A program made the position numbers and the translations under genes. From the NCBI GenBank assembly GCA_030681645.1, contig JAUXRX010000052.1, positions 145,645 through 209,644 on the forward strand: DNA of 64,000 nucleotides, in the 5' to 3' direction. Origin of the DNA: Archangium sp. Lineage in GTDB: Bacteria; Myxococcota; Myxococcia; Myxococcales; Myxococcaceae. The notes beneath the pieces were generated by a model that had not been told where the DNA came from, ran no database searches, and saw nothing but the letters and a program-made list of their open reading frames with translations. This document shows, piece after piece, positions 52,095-61,057 of this stretch (positions are counted from its first letter, which is position 1; each line of letters starts with the position of its first letter).

Positions 52095-52673
52095 TCAGCG
52101 CTTCTTGCCCTTCGCCTTGCCGCCCGCGAGCGCCTCGCGCACCTGGGCCTCGCTGAGCACCTCGACCCCGAGCGCCTCGGCCTTCGCCAGCTTCGAGCCC
52201 GCACCCGCGCCCACCACGAGGAAGTTCGTGTTCTTCGACACCGAGCCGCTCACCTTCGCGCCCGCGCGGCGCAGCAGCGCTTCCATCTCGTCGCGCTCGA
52301 TCGACAGCGTGCCGGTGACGACCACCACCTTGTCCTTGAGGCTCGACGGCGGCGCGCCCTTGCCGGCCATCGCCTGCGCCTCGAGCTCGCGCCGGGCCTG
52401 CTCTTCCTCGGCGCGCGCGACGAGCTTCGCCTTCGAGATGGTCTTGTTGCCCAGCACCGAGAGCAGCGCCGCCTCGTCGGCCACGGTGACGCCCAGCGCC
52501 TCGGCCTTCGCCAGCTTCGAGCCGGGCTGCGCCCCCACGAAGAGGATGTGCGTGTTCTTCGAGACCGAGCCGCTCACCTTCGCCCCGAGCGCCGCCAGCC
52601 CTGCCTCAGCCTCGTCGCGCTTGAGCGCCGCGAGCACGCCGGTGACGACGACCGTCTTTCCCTTCACGTCCAT
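52095..52673 (-). CDS. Stand-alone tandem BRCT protein
   Basis: 192 aa with two BRCT domains (about 3-75 and 110-182) joined by a charged helix (ARAEEEQARRELEAQ). Each begins with the KTVVVTG or KVVVVTG strand and carries the same block, GAKVSGSVSKNT, then GSKLAKAEALGV, showing internal duplication. BRCT domains in bacteria normally occur at the end of NAD-dependent DNA ligase; here there is no ligase. It probably binds DNA ends, poly(ADP-ribose) or phosphopeptides. Lys-rich C-terminus (GGKAKGKKR). Confidence 0.88.
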   Translation of the reverse strand: MDVKGKTVVVTGVLAALKRDEAEAGLAALGAKVSGSVSKNTHILFVGAQPGSKLAKAEALGVTVADEAALLSVLGNKTISKAKLVARAEEEQARRELEAQAMAGKGAPPSSLKDKVVVVTGTLSIERDEMEALLRRAGAKVSGSVSKNTNFLVVGAGAGSKLAKAEALGVEVLSEAQVREALAGGKAKGKKR

Positions 52674-52724
52674 GCTGCCCTCCCGTCGAGTGGAGCGGAA
52701 AGACAGCGCGACTCTGCCCCGGTT

Positions 52725-53900
52725 TCAACTGGCAGGCCGCGTGGAGAGCCGCGGAGGCGGGCCGAACTCCGCCGGCTTTCCCTCGAGCCCGGTCTCGATC
52801 AGCTGTTCCCAGTAGCGATTGCCCAGCGACACGGCGAAGCGATGGGCTCGCGACGAGAAGCCACGCACCCGCTCCGCTGCGCCGATGCCGCCGCGCACCA
52901 GGGGAAAGAGCGGCTCGAGCGGCGAGCGGGGCACCCCCAGCTTCACCGCCAGCTCGCGCCCGAGCAGCCGGTGCGCCACCACGCGGGTGAAGTACCGCGC
53001 GACCGCGGCCCGGCGGCGCTCGAAGTCGCCGTGCGCAGCCTGACCGCCCACGCCGAGCAGCGCGCGGGTGAGCGCCCGGGCGTCCTCGTCGGGCTCGCCC
53101 TGGGTCGCCATGATGAGCTGGGCGAGCCGCACCGCTTCGACCTCGGTGCTGGGCAGCAGCTCGAGCTCGGCGCCCATCAACCAGCCTACGTACCTCCAGA
53201 GCTGGGTGTAGTCCTCGGCCTCGCGCGTGGTGACGCGGAAGCCGAGCTTGCGGATGCCGTCGAGCACCACCAACGAGAACAGCAGCGTGGTCGCTGACAT
53301 GTCGTGCTGGTTGATGGGCTCGCCCCAGGCGTCGCGGCTCCAGCGGCCCGAGTCCCACAGGAGCCGCCGCACCTGCGCGTGCATGAGGCGCACCTTCACG
53401 GCGATCTTGAACGCCTCTCCACCCCGCAGCAGCGCCCCCGGCAGACACGCCGCGTGCACGAAGCGGGCGGTCTCGAACAGCCGGCGCGGCGCCTGCTCGA
53501 TGAGCCGCCCGGAGAGGGCGAGCGGCTTGTTGCCCGCGGGCGAGGCGTAGCCGTACGGCAACGAATAGAGCCCGAGCACCAGGCCACCGAAGTAGCCCGT
53601 GCGCAGCAGCAGCGCGCCGGCGCGATCGAGCACTTCCCAGTCGACGAAGGACGGTACCTGCTCGACCTGCGTGAAGAGCGCGGCGATGGCCGGATGCGCG
53701 TCGGGTACCGAGGCGATGCCACGGTCGAGCGCGCGCTGCACCTGCGCCCAGCCGCGCCCCGGCTGGAGCTTGCGGAAGGCCTCCGACACCACGGCGTCGG
53801 CGAGTGGATCCGCACGCAGCAACGCCGCGCCGAGCTGGGCCACGCGCTCGCCATGTGCGGCACGCGCTTCGGGGGTGTCGTGAAAGCGGCTCGGCGTCAT
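52725..53900 (-). CDS. DUF2236 (MpaB/latex-clearing-protein-like) oxygenase-family protein
   Basis: 391 aa, mainly helical, no signal peptide. Family-type segments: VRLMHAQVRRLLWDSG (basic helix), EPINQHDMSATTLLFSLVVL with a His-Asp near the presumed haem pocket, and VTTREAEDYTQLWRYVGWLM. The family includes the haem oxygenase Lcp (rubber cleavage) and MpaB; I cannot tell which activity this one has. It is a single-gene unit between BRCT and kinase genes. Confidence 0.75.
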   Translation of the reverse strand: MTPSRFHDTPEARAAHGERVAQLGAALLRADPLADAVVSEAFRKLQPGRGWAQVQRALDRGIASVPDAHPAIAALFTQVEQVPSFVDWEVLDRAGALLLRTGYFGGLVLGLYSLPYGYASPAGNKPLALSGRLIEQAPRRLFETARFVHAACLPGALLRGGEAFKIAVKVRLMHAQVRRLLWDSGRWSRDAWGEPINQHDMSATTLLFSLVVLDGIRKLGFRVTTREAEDYTQLWRYVGWLMGAELELLPSTEVEAVRLAQLIMATQGEPDEDARALTRALLGVGGQAAHGDFERRRAAVARYFTRVVAHRLLGRELAVKLGVPRSPLEPLFPLVRGGIGAAERVRGFSSRAHRFAVSLGNRYWEQLIETGLEGKPAEFGPPPRLSTRPAS

Positions 53901-54007
53901 CTCCAGCTGAAATGCCCGGACCGCACCGGGCGCGCAAGAGCGCCCGTTCGCACCGAGCCGCGGTGGCGACAGGCGGACCCCGGGAGTACGGCCCGCCTCG
54001 GTGTTCG

Positions 54008-54047
54008 CCCTCTCCCCGACCCTCTCCCCCTCGGGGAGAGGGAGACA
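54008..54047. repeat. Dispersed palindromic repeat, copy 10 (upstream of kinase)
   Basis: CCCTCTCCCCGACCCTCTCC, then CTCGGGGAGAGGGAGAC. It ends 20 bases before the kinase ATG at 54068, so it would fold in the leader. Confidence 0.85.
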
Positions 54048-54067
54048 GACCCGGCTACACTCTGCGC

Positions 54068-55018
54068 ATGGAGCTGCCCCGCCCGTTCGGCCCTTTCATG
54101 CTCGAGAAGAAGCTGGGCCAGGGCGGCATGGCCGAGGTGTTCCGGGCGCGGGTGTTCGGCGCGAGCGGCTTCGAGAAGGTGGTGGTGCTCAAGACGCTGC
54201 GCGAGGAGCTGCTGGGCACGCCCGAGCTCGAGCGCATGTTCCTCGAGGAGGCCCGGCTGCAGGCGCGCCTCTCGCACCGCAACCTGGTGCAGGCGCACGA
54301 CCTGGGCATCACCGAGGGGCGCCCCTGGGTGCGGCTCGATTTCGTCGACGGGGTCGATCTGGCGGCGCTCGCGTTGCCGCTGCCCGTCGAGCTGGCGCGG
54401 TTCATCGGCGCGGAGCTCTCGCTGGGGCTCCACGCGCTCCACGAGGCCCGCGACGACGCAGGCCGCGAGCTGGGCATCGTGCACCGCGACGTGAGCCGGA
54501 AGAACGTGCTGCTCTCGAAGCTGGGCGAGGTGCGGCTCGCCGACTTCGGCATCGCGCGCGCCACCCAGCTTCGCGAACAGACCCGCGGCGGCGTGCGCAA
54601 GGGCACGTGGGCGTACATGTCACCGGAGCAGGTGTCGGGGCGGCCGCTCAGCGCCGCGAGTGATCAGTTCTCGCTGGCCACGTTGCTGGTCGAGCTGATC
54701 ACCGGAGCGCGGCCGTTCGATGGCCCCACGCCGCTGGAGACCATGGACCGGATCAGGGACGCGGCGCCTCCTGCGCTCGAGGGCGTGGCGGAGGACGTGG
54801 TGGTGGTGCTGCGGCGGGCTCTCGCGAAAGAACCGGGGGCGCGGTTCGCTTCGAGCCGGGCGTTTCGGGCCGCGTTGCTGGCGTCAGGTCCGGTCGCCGA
54901 TGAGCTCGCGCTGGCTGATCATCTCGCGTCGATCCGGCTCGCGCCGGTGGGGGTGGTGAGTGCTCAGACTCGCATTGAGACGGCTGGCCCTCTCCCCCCC
55001 GGGGAAAGGGAGACATGA
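54068..55018 (+). CDS. Ser/Thr protein kinase lacking membrane helix, ended by repeat
   Basis: 316 aa from ATG 54068. Kinase domain (about 8-270): LGQGGMAEVF, VVVLKTL, HRDVSRKN, DFGIARA, YMSPEQ. There is no C-terminal membrane helix or sensor. The end, AGPLPPGERET followed by a stop, is the translated 5' half of dispersed repeat copy 11. Another copy (10) sits 20 bases upstream. This kinase is shorter than the other three in the window, as if its original C-terminus was cut off at the repeat. Confidence 0.9.
   Translation: MELPRPFGPFMLEKKLGQGGMAEVFRARVFGASGFEKVVVLKTLREELLGTPELERMFLEEARLQARLSHRNLVQAHDLGITEGRPWVRLDFVDGVDLAALALPLPVELARFIGAELSLGLHALHEARDDAGRELGIVHRDVSRKNVLLSKLGEVRLADFGIARATQLREQTRGGVRKGTWAYMSPEQVSGRPLSAASDQFSLATLLVELITGARPFDGPTPLETMDRIRDAAPPALEGVAEDVVVVLRRALAKEPGARFASSRAFRAALLASGPVADELALADHLASIRLAPVGVVSAQTRIETAGPLPPGERET
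54987..55014. repeat. Dispersed palindromic repeat, copy 11 (inside kinase 3' end)
   Basis: CCCTCTCCCCCCCGGGGAAA, then GGGAGAC. A degenerate short copy forming the kinase C-terminus; the TGA at 55016 follows immediately. Confidence 0.75.
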
Positions 55019-55032
55019 GGCCGCGGGCTCAC

Positions 55033-55716
55033 TCAACGCCACAGGCCGATCGCCCGAAGCGCTCCGGCCAGCCGCAACACCGGCTCGCGGGGCGCACCGC
55101 TGGCGAGCAGCGCGTCGAGCCGCTCGCCCTGCGCCAGGCGCCTCGTCAGGCGGAGCTCGGCCGGACCCAGCTCGAGGAGCGCGAACGCGGGGGCCGAGTC
55201 GTCGAGCGGCATGGGCAGCTCGTCTTCATCAGGCATGAGGAGATCGGCCTCGATGGCCGCGAGCGGAACCCAGGCGCGGAAGGCGGCGGCCACCGCGACG
55301 GTGAGCGGCACCTGCAGCGACGGCTGGAGCCCGCGCGGCGGGTCGACGTTCAACACCCCGCGCATCGAGAGCGCGGCGCCCATGCGGAAGGTGACCTGGC
55401 GGTCGAGCGCGGCGAGCAGGTCGGCCGCCGAGAGCAGGCCGTCGGTCACCAGCTGCTCACCCAGCAGCGTCTTGCGGCGCGCGGCCTCGGCGGCGACCGG
55501 CTCGAGCAGCGCGGCGTCGAGCAGGCCTTCGCTCACCAGCATGTCGCCGATGCGCTCGGTCTTGAGGTTGCTCTCGGCGCCGACGAGGTGGCCGTGCGAC
55601 ACGTGCACCACCCGCTTCGCCTTGCCGGCCTGGACCGTGAGGCACGCGCTCGCAGCGCGGCGCTCGAGGTCCATCAACGTCCACAGCAGAATGCGATTCA
55701 GCGCGAGCACCGTCAC
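55033..55716 (-). CDS. DUF4388/PATAN-like signalling protein
   Basis: 227 aa from GTG 55716 (reads VTVLALNRILLWTLMD). The N-terminal domain (about 1-95: ASACLTVQAGKAKRVVHVSH, then GHLVGAESN) matches the DUF4388/PATAN type common in myxobacterial and cyanobacterial regulators. A middle section has two related segments (IGDMLVSEGLLDAALLEPVA and LGEQLVTDGLLSAADLLAAL). Role probably protein-protein interaction in a signalling network. A longer frame to 55899 lacks conserved sequence. Confidence 0.65.
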   Translation of the reverse strand: MTVLALNRILLWTLMDLERRAASACLTVQAGKAKRVVHVSHGHLVGAESNLKTERIGDMLVSEGLLDAALLEPVAAEAARRKTLLGEQLVTDGLLSAADLLAALDRQVTFRMGAALSMRGVLNVDPPRGLQPSLQVPLTVAVAAAFRAWVPLAAIEADLLMPDEDELPMPLDDSAPAFALLELGPAELRLTRRLAQGERLDALLASGAPREPVLRLAGALRAIGLWR

Positions 55717-55801
55717 CGAGGCCGGGAGGATACTCGTCCCGGCCGATGAAGCGAATCCTCGGCGGCGGCCCTGCCGGGGGTACAATGCGCACCGCCAGTC
55801 C

Positions 55802-57271
55802 ATGACGCGCCTCACGCTTCGGAAGGGATTCTCGCTGCAACCTGCGCCCGGAGGCGGCGGGCAGCTCACCGACGCGCGCACCGGTGACGCGCTGGTCATT
55901 CCCGCGGCCGACTACGAAGCCCTCGCGTCGATGGCAGACGGGCTCGATCCCGGCGTCGACGTGCTGGCCCGCTACGGCGTGTTCTTCGTCGCCTTGAAAG
56001 AGGGCCGGGAACGGAAGGACTCGGAGCCCGGCTTCTACGAGCTCGACATCGAAGACGCGCCGACGGCGGTCGACCTGCCGCCGCCCATCCCGTCGATTCC
56101 CCCGGTGGCGGTGCTCCCGCCCAGCCGCGAGGCCGATGCGTCTCGCGCCACGACGCTCACCAACGTTTCGACCGCCGAGCTCGAGCTCAAGGCCGCGCTC
56201 GCCGCGGGTGCGCGGGACGCCGAGACGAAGGAGCACGCGCCGATCCAGAGCGGAGGCGCGCCGGAGCTGAGCTGGGACCAGGCGGAGCGACCGGGAATGC
56301 GGCTCGACGAGGCGCCCGAGGTCACCGTGCCCGCGGGCGAGCGGCCGGACACGGCAGGCCAGTTCCTCTCGCAGGAAGAGAACCTGCGCCTGGCGCTGGA
56401 GAGCCACCCCACCGAGCAGGTCAGCCGCGCAGAGATGGAGGCGATCATCGCCCCGCCCACCACCAGCGGAGCGGAGCCCGCGCCCCCGTTCGTCCCGGGC
56501 GGAGCCGAGGGACCCGGAGTCGGGGGGCGGCCGAACCGCCGCTCGATGCTGCTCACGGTCGGTGGCGTGACGCTGCTCGCGCTCGGGGTCGCGGCCAGCT
56601 TCGCCCTGCGCCCGGGCGGAGAATCGACGCCGCCGGCCGAGGTGCCTCCTCCCGCGGTGGTGGTGCTCGACGCCTCGGCGCCTGAGCCCTCCATGGCCCT
56701 CGACGCGGGCGCCGAGACCCCGGCCGACGCAGGCGTGGTGGTGCCCGTCGACCCCGAGCCCCTCGATGCGGGGACTGCGCTCGCGGCCGCCGAGCCCGAC
56801 GCGGGAACCGGGGACGAGGAGGCCGGCTGGCTCACCGCCAACGTGCAGGCGCGCGGCCGGGTGAAGATGGCCGAGGTCATCGCGGGCGCGGAAGGCGAGC
56901 TGAGCTGGACCGTCACCGAGGGCCAGCGGGTGAAGTCGAAGCAGGCGCTGGGGACCGTGGGCAGTCAGACGCTGACCGCGTCGTCGGTCGGGCTGGCCAT
57001 GCTCAAGCAGCCCACGGGCGCGGTGGTGAAGCGCGGCGCGGTGCTGGCCGAGATCATCTACTTCGAGGCGTGGGCGAAGGCGCAGGTTCGCGGCGCGGTG
57101 CCGACGAAGGCGTGGCGGTGCGAGGTGATCAGCGCGGCCGCGCAGCAGCAGGCCGACTGCAAGGTCTCGGTGGTGACGCCGAAGGCCGGTGGCGCGCTGG
57201 TGATGGTGGCGATCGAGCCCCGCTGGTTCGATGGGGCCGGAGACGCGGTGCTCCGGCTCGCGCCTCCGTAA
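55802..57271 (+). CDS. Single-pass membrane protein with lipoyl-like extracytoplasmic domain
   Basis: 489 aa from ATG 55802. The cytoplasmic part (about 1-240) starts with a small domain (LRKGFSLQPAPGGGGQLTDA, then GVDVLARYGVFFVALKEG), then a long acidic, Pro-rich disordered region. One membrane helix at about 244-264 (SMLLTVGGVTLLALGVAASF). A DAGAETPADAG linker precedes an outer domain (about 345-489) whose core (GELSWTVTEGQRVKSKQALG, then GAVVKRGAVLAEI) has the spacing of biotinyl/lipoyl hammerheads as in HlyD-type adaptors, but no modified Lys motif is evident. Divergent from the PATAN-like gene, 85 bases apart. Function unknown. Confidence 0.65.
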   Translation: MTRLTLRKGFSLQPAPGGGGQLTDARTGDALVIPAADYEALASMADGLDPGVDVLARYGVFFVALKEGRERKDSEPGFYELDIEDAPTAVDLPPPIPSIPPVAVLPPSREADASRATTLTNVSTAELELKAALAAGARDAETKEHAPIQSGGAPELSWDQAERPGMRLDEAPEVTVPAGERPDTAGQFLSQEENLRLALESHPTEQVSRAEMEAIIAPPTTSGAEPAPPFVPGGAEGPGVGGRPNRRSMLLTVGGVTLLALGVAASFALRPGGESTPPAEVPPPAVVVLDASAPEPSMALDAGAETPADAGVVVPVDPEPLDAGTALAAAEPDAGTGDEEAGWLTANVQARGRVKMAEVIAGAEGELSWTVTEGQRVKSKQALGTVGSQTLTASSVGLAMLKQPTGAVVKRGAVLAEIIYFEAWAKAQVRGAVPTKAWRCEVISAAAQQQADCKVSVVTPKAGGALVMVAIEPRWFDGAGDAVLRLAPP

Positions 57272-57380
57272 GAGGTGTTGGCTCTCCCCTCGGGTCGACC
57301 GAAATTGGGCACGCCCCCCGTTCGTCCCGAGCGGCACCGGCATCTGCCTCTGATCGAACGCCTCAGGGTATGGTCGGGAA

Positions 57381-59642
57381 ATGCGTATCGTCTGCTGTGT
57401 GGTGTTCGCGGCCTCAGTCGCGAGCGCCCAGATTCCCCTGAGCGACGTCTTCACCTGGAGCGAGTCAGGCCCGGTGGTGTACCCGTCGGTGCGGCTCCCC
57501 GACGGCGGCACCACCTCAGCGCCGGGGACCACTGAGTGCGTTCGCGTCTTCGACAGCTCCGAGAGCACCTGGGCCAATACGTACCTCTGCTCGCCGTACG
57601 CCGTGGGGCTCTCGTACTCCGCCGCGGGGCCGCTCCCCTCCGTGAGCTGTCTTTCGTTGCGGGTGGGCAGCGATCCCAACTGGGCTGACGGCGCGAACTA
57701 CCTGTGTGTGCCCCCGGCCACCCTGCGCGTGGCCGACTACTTCTTCTGGGCAACCGGGGGCCCTCCGCCGGTTGATCCCACCTCGTGTATTCAGCTGACC
57801 AACGCGTCCGAGCCCTCCGGACACGGCTGGTCGAGCGTCTGGTTGTGCCACCGTGACGCACCGACGATCGCGCCTGATCTCCTCGACGTCACCGTCACCA
57901 ACGGCGGGTCGGCCTCGAGCGCGACCGCGCTGCAGCTGCAGCTGCGGGGCTTCTTCTTCGGCGCGCCCACGACGCTCCCCGTGGTGACCGTGAGCAATGG
58001 GCCGAACAGCGCCCCCTGCGTGGCTGAGCTCGACGGCGGCGTGTCGACCCACGGCGCCAGCCTGATGCGGTGCGCGTTGGGGCCCGCGCCGTCGATCGAC
58101 ACCGCGACCTCGCTCACGGTGCGGGTGAGCAACTACGGCATGACCGGCCTGGCGGCGTCGGTGGTGCCTCCCCCGGTGATTCTCGGCCTGACGAAGCCGG
58201 CGCAGGCGCCGACCGCAGGTGGCTGGCTGCTCACCGTCGACGGCCGGTTCTTCGGCGACACCCCGCTCGTGCTGGTGAACGGCCAGGGTTGTTCGGTGCA
58301 GGGAGGGGCGACGCGCACGAGGCTCCAGTGCCTCGTGCCGGCCGGGGCTGGCACCGCTTCGGTCGTCCTGATTGCAGGCGGGCGGCCCAGCAACACGAGC
58401 AGCATTCAGTACGACCCACCGTCGATCTCGTCAGCCACCTACAGCGCGAGCACCAACCTCGTCACCATCACCGGCTTCAACTTCGCGGGCACCGGTACGG
58501 TCCTCGTGGGCGGGCTGCTGTGTAACCTGGGCCCGGGCTCATCGTGGTCGAACACGCAGATCACCTGCACACCCGCCGCCGCCCTCTCGGGGAACCAGGC
58601 GGTGCGCGTGGTGGTGGGCATGGAGGAAGCGAACTCGACGGTGTTCATCGATCGCTGCCCGGTCGACCCGAACAAGGTCGCGCCCGGCGCCTGCGGGTGC
58701 GGCGTCGACGAGAGCGCCGACGGGGGCTGCGGCAACGTGTGCACCACCTCTGCCCAATGCCAGAGCGGCCGCGTGTGCGTCGACGGCGTCTGTTGCGATG
58801 GTGCGTGTGGGGGCGGGGCCACCGATGACTGCGTGGTGTGCAGCCGGGCCGCGGGAGGTCCGGTGAACGGCACCTGCGTGCCGCGCAGCCTGGTGGGCTG
58901 CGACGATCACGACGCCTGCACCCAGCAGGACCAGTGCAGCGGCGGCGTCTGCACCGGCGGGTTGCCGGTGAGCTGCCCGCCGATCGATCAATGCCACACC
59001 GCAGGCGTGTGCGGCGCTGGCGCGTGTTCCACGCCCGCGCTGCCCGATGGCACCAACTGCTCGCTCGGCTTCTGCGCCGCCGGGGTGTGTGTCCCCCTGC
59101 CGTGCGCGGCCATGCCCTGCTTCGCCGGCGTGAGCTGCATCAACGTGTCGGGGCCTGCGCCCACCTTCTTCTGCGGCGTCTGCCCGGCGGGCTTCGTGGG
59201 GAACGGTGTCACGTGCACGGCGATCGTCGATGGTGGGCTCGCCGACGCTGGTCTCGACGGCGGTCCTGGCGTCGACGCGGGCGGTGCAGACGCCGGCGCT
59301 GATGCGGGTCTCGTCGCCGATGCGGGCCGTGCAGATGCCGGCGCTGATGCGGGGCTCGTCGCAGACGCGGGCGGTGAAGACGCGGGTCTCGTCGCCGACG
59401 CAGGCAGCACCGACGATGCAGGCACCGACGCCGGGTTCGTCGGCGGTGACGACGCTGGTCTGGTCGCCGATGCGGGCGCCACGCAGGACGCCGGCGCCGG
59501 GGACGCGGGCTTCGTCGCGGGGGCCGACGCCGGTGGTGACCCCGGCACCCTCCCGACGGGCTGTGGCTGCAGCTCGCCTGGCGGGTTGAGCGGCCTGCTC
59601 TTCGGTGCCTGGCTGCTCCTGCGCAGCCGGAAGCGGAAGTAG
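57381..59642 (+). CDS. TIG-domain, Cys-rich surface protein with MYXO-CTERM signal
   Basis: 753 aa. Signal peptide (VCCVVFAASVASAQ). Beta domain with Cys pairs (about 18-160), TIG/IPT-type Ig domains (about 165-260, 262-340, 342-425: PPVILGLTKPAQAPTAGGW; PSISSATYSASTNLVTITGF), then Cys-rich modules (about 430-610: CPVDPNKVAPGACGCG; CDDHDACTQQDQCSGGVC). A long DAGADAGLVADAG repeat linker (about 615-715) leads to a MYXO-CTERM tail (GCGCSSPG, hydrophobic helix, LRSRKRK). It is a surface-anchored, probably adhesive, protein. ATG 57381 sits just before the signal. Confidence 0.87.
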   Translation: MRIVCCVVFAASVASAQIPLSDVFTWSESGPVVYPSVRLPDGGTTSAPGTTECVRVFDSSESTWANTYLCSPYAVGLSYSAAGPLPSVSCLSLRVGSDPNWADGANYLCVPPATLRVADYFFWATGGPPPVDPTSCIQLTNASEPSGHGWSSVWLCHRDAPTIAPDLLDVTVTNGGSASSATALQLQLRGFFFGAPTTLPVVTVSNGPNSAPCVAELDGGVSTHGASLMRCALGPAPSIDTATSLTVRVSNYGMTGLAASVVPPPVILGLTKPAQAPTAGGWLLTVDGRFFGDTPLVLVNGQGCSVQGGATRTRLQCLVPAGAGTASVVLIAGGRPSNTSSIQYDPPSISSATYSASTNLVTITGFNFAGTGTVLVGGLLCNLGPGSSWSNTQITCTPAAALSGNQAVRVVVGMEEANSTVFIDRCPVDPNKVAPGACGCGVDESADGGCGNVCTTSAQCQSGRVCVDGVCCDGACGGGATDDCVVCSRAAGGPVNGTCVPRSLVGCDDHDACTQQDQCSGGVCTGGLPVSCPPIDQCHTAGVCGAGACSTPALPDGTNCSLGFCAAGVCVPLPCAAMPCFAGVSCINVSGPAPTFFCGVCPAGFVGNGVTCTAIVDGGLADAGLDGGPGVDAGGADAGADAGLVADAGRADAGADAGLVADAGGEDAGLVADAGSTDDAGTDAGFVGGDDAGLVADAGATQDAGAGDAGFVAGADAGGDPGTLPTGCGCSSPGGLSGLLFGAWLLLRSRKRK

Positions 59643-59654
59643 AGCGCCCTGCGA

Positions 59655-60635
59655 ATGCCGTCGCTTCATTTCACGCCTGAGGGTCGTGAGCCGGTGGAAG
59701 TGCGCGTCGTGACCGAGCTGTGGAAGCGCGAGCCGCCACGACACCTCACCCGCGTCGCCGGGGGCTGGGAACTGCAGCTCGGCGAGCTCCCTGTGGATCG
59801 CCTCGAGTACGAGCTCGAGCTCACGTTCTCCGACGGCTCGCGCGAGTGGCGCACCGACCCGCGCGCTCCGCGCGTCGAGGCACCCTTTGGCCCGAAGAGC
59901 GTGCTCGTGCACGAGCGTTACCGCGCGCCGTCGTGGGTGACGCAGTGGGCGCCCCACGGAAAGGTCGAGCCACTCGAGGGCGCTTTCGTCGGCCAGCTCT
60001 GGACCGCAGCGGGCCTCGCGCCGACGCAGCCCGCCCCGCTGCTCGTCGCGCACGATGGCCCCGAGTACGCGCGCTTCTCGTCGCTGCTCCACTTCCTCGA
60101 GGTCGCGGTTGCGAAGAAGAAGGCGCCGCCGCTGCGCGCCGTGCTGCTCGCCCCCCGCGCGCGCAACGACGACTACTCGGCGGCCCCGGCGTACGCGGAT
60201 CTGCTCGCCCACGAGGTGCTGCCTGCGCTCGCGACCCGGGCGCCCTGCACCATGCGCTTTGGCCTCGGGGCCAGCCTCGGGGCGCTCGCGCTGCTGCACG
60301 CGCACCGCCGCCACCCCGGCCTCTTCCACGGCCTCGCGCTGCAGTCGGGCAGCTTCTTCCAGCACGAGCTCGACGTGCACGAGCGCGGCTTTCCTCACTT
60401 CGCGCGCATCGACGCCTTCGTGCGCGAGGTCGCGGCCACGCGCGGCGCGCCGGTGCCGGTGGTGATCAGCTGCGGCACGGGTGAGGAGAACCTCGCCAAC
60501 AACCGCGCGATGGCGCAGGTGCTCGAAGCGCAGCAGTACCCGGTCGAGTTCGTCACTGCGCGCGACGGCCACACGTGGACCTGCTGGCGCGACACGCTCG
60601 AGGCGAGCCTGGGGCGGCTCCTCGGGCTCGGCTGA
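59655..60635 (+). CDS. Esterase (Fes/esterase-D-like) with N-terminal E-set domain
   Basis: 326 aa, no signal peptide. N-terminal Ig-like E-set domain (about 1-85) then alpha/beta hydrolase: AHDGPEYAR, nucleophile elbow GLGASLGAL (Ser about 217), and His in DGHTWTCWRD near the end. The arrangement is that of enterochelin-esterase/putative-esterase proteins. Substrate unknown; siderophore or carbohydrate esters are possibilities. It starts 12 bases after the surface-protein gene but on a different theme, so cotranscription is uncertain. Confidence 0.85.
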   Translation: MPSLHFTPEGREPVEVRVVTELWKREPPRHLTRVAGGWELQLGELPVDRLEYELELTFSDGSREWRTDPRAPRVEAPFGPKSVLVHERYRAPSWVTQWAPHGKVEPLEGAFVGQLWTAAGLAPTQPAPLLVAHDGPEYARFSSLLHFLEVAVAKKKAPPLRAVLLAPRARNDDYSAAPAYADLLAHEVLPALATRAPCTMRFGLGASLGALALLHAHRRHPGLFHGLALQSGSFFQHELDVHERGFPHFARIDAFVREVAATRGAPVPVVISCGTGEENLANNRAMAQVLEAQQYPVEFVTARDGHTWTCWRDTLEASLGRLLGLG

Positions 60636-61057
60636 ACCTGTGATGGGGCGAGCGCTATGCTGTGCGCCCACTCACCGGGGTCTTCATGTCCATGTGACTC
60701 AACGTCGCGGTCTGCAGCGCCCCCGCCTTCCAGCAGCTGCGAACAGACGATGCGCTCATGCAGGCCCTCTTCTGAGTGTGGCGCAGGGAGAGTGGACTCA
60801 TGAGAAGCGCGCGGCCTCAATGCCGCCCGGAGAGTCCGCTGATCACCGAAGGCGTGCATGGTGCAGAAGGCGGCGCATCGTTTCCCCGGGAGGCGGGGCA
60901 TCCGGGAGATGAACTCCCTGTCCGCCGGCGCTCGTCCTGCCGCAGAGGGCGATGACGATGATTCGTTTCATGCGGAGCCGAGGATGCAGCACACGGCCGC
61001 CCACGTCTTTCTACTCAGCACATTGCCTCCCTCATCGATGGGTGAGTATCTGGGAGG
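60636..61057. other. 422-base intergenic stretch, no gene supported
   Basis: No convincing gene. A short in-frame segment (LNVAVCSAPAFQQLRTDDAL, stop at about 60774) has coding-like composition but is cut by an upstream stop, so it may be a small relic. The promoter of the kelch gene at 61058 should be near its 3' end. Confidence 0.5.

Noticed and set aside
60700..60775. Small gene ending LMQALF
   Set aside because: An in-frame stop precedes it by one codon and no start remains; too short to support.
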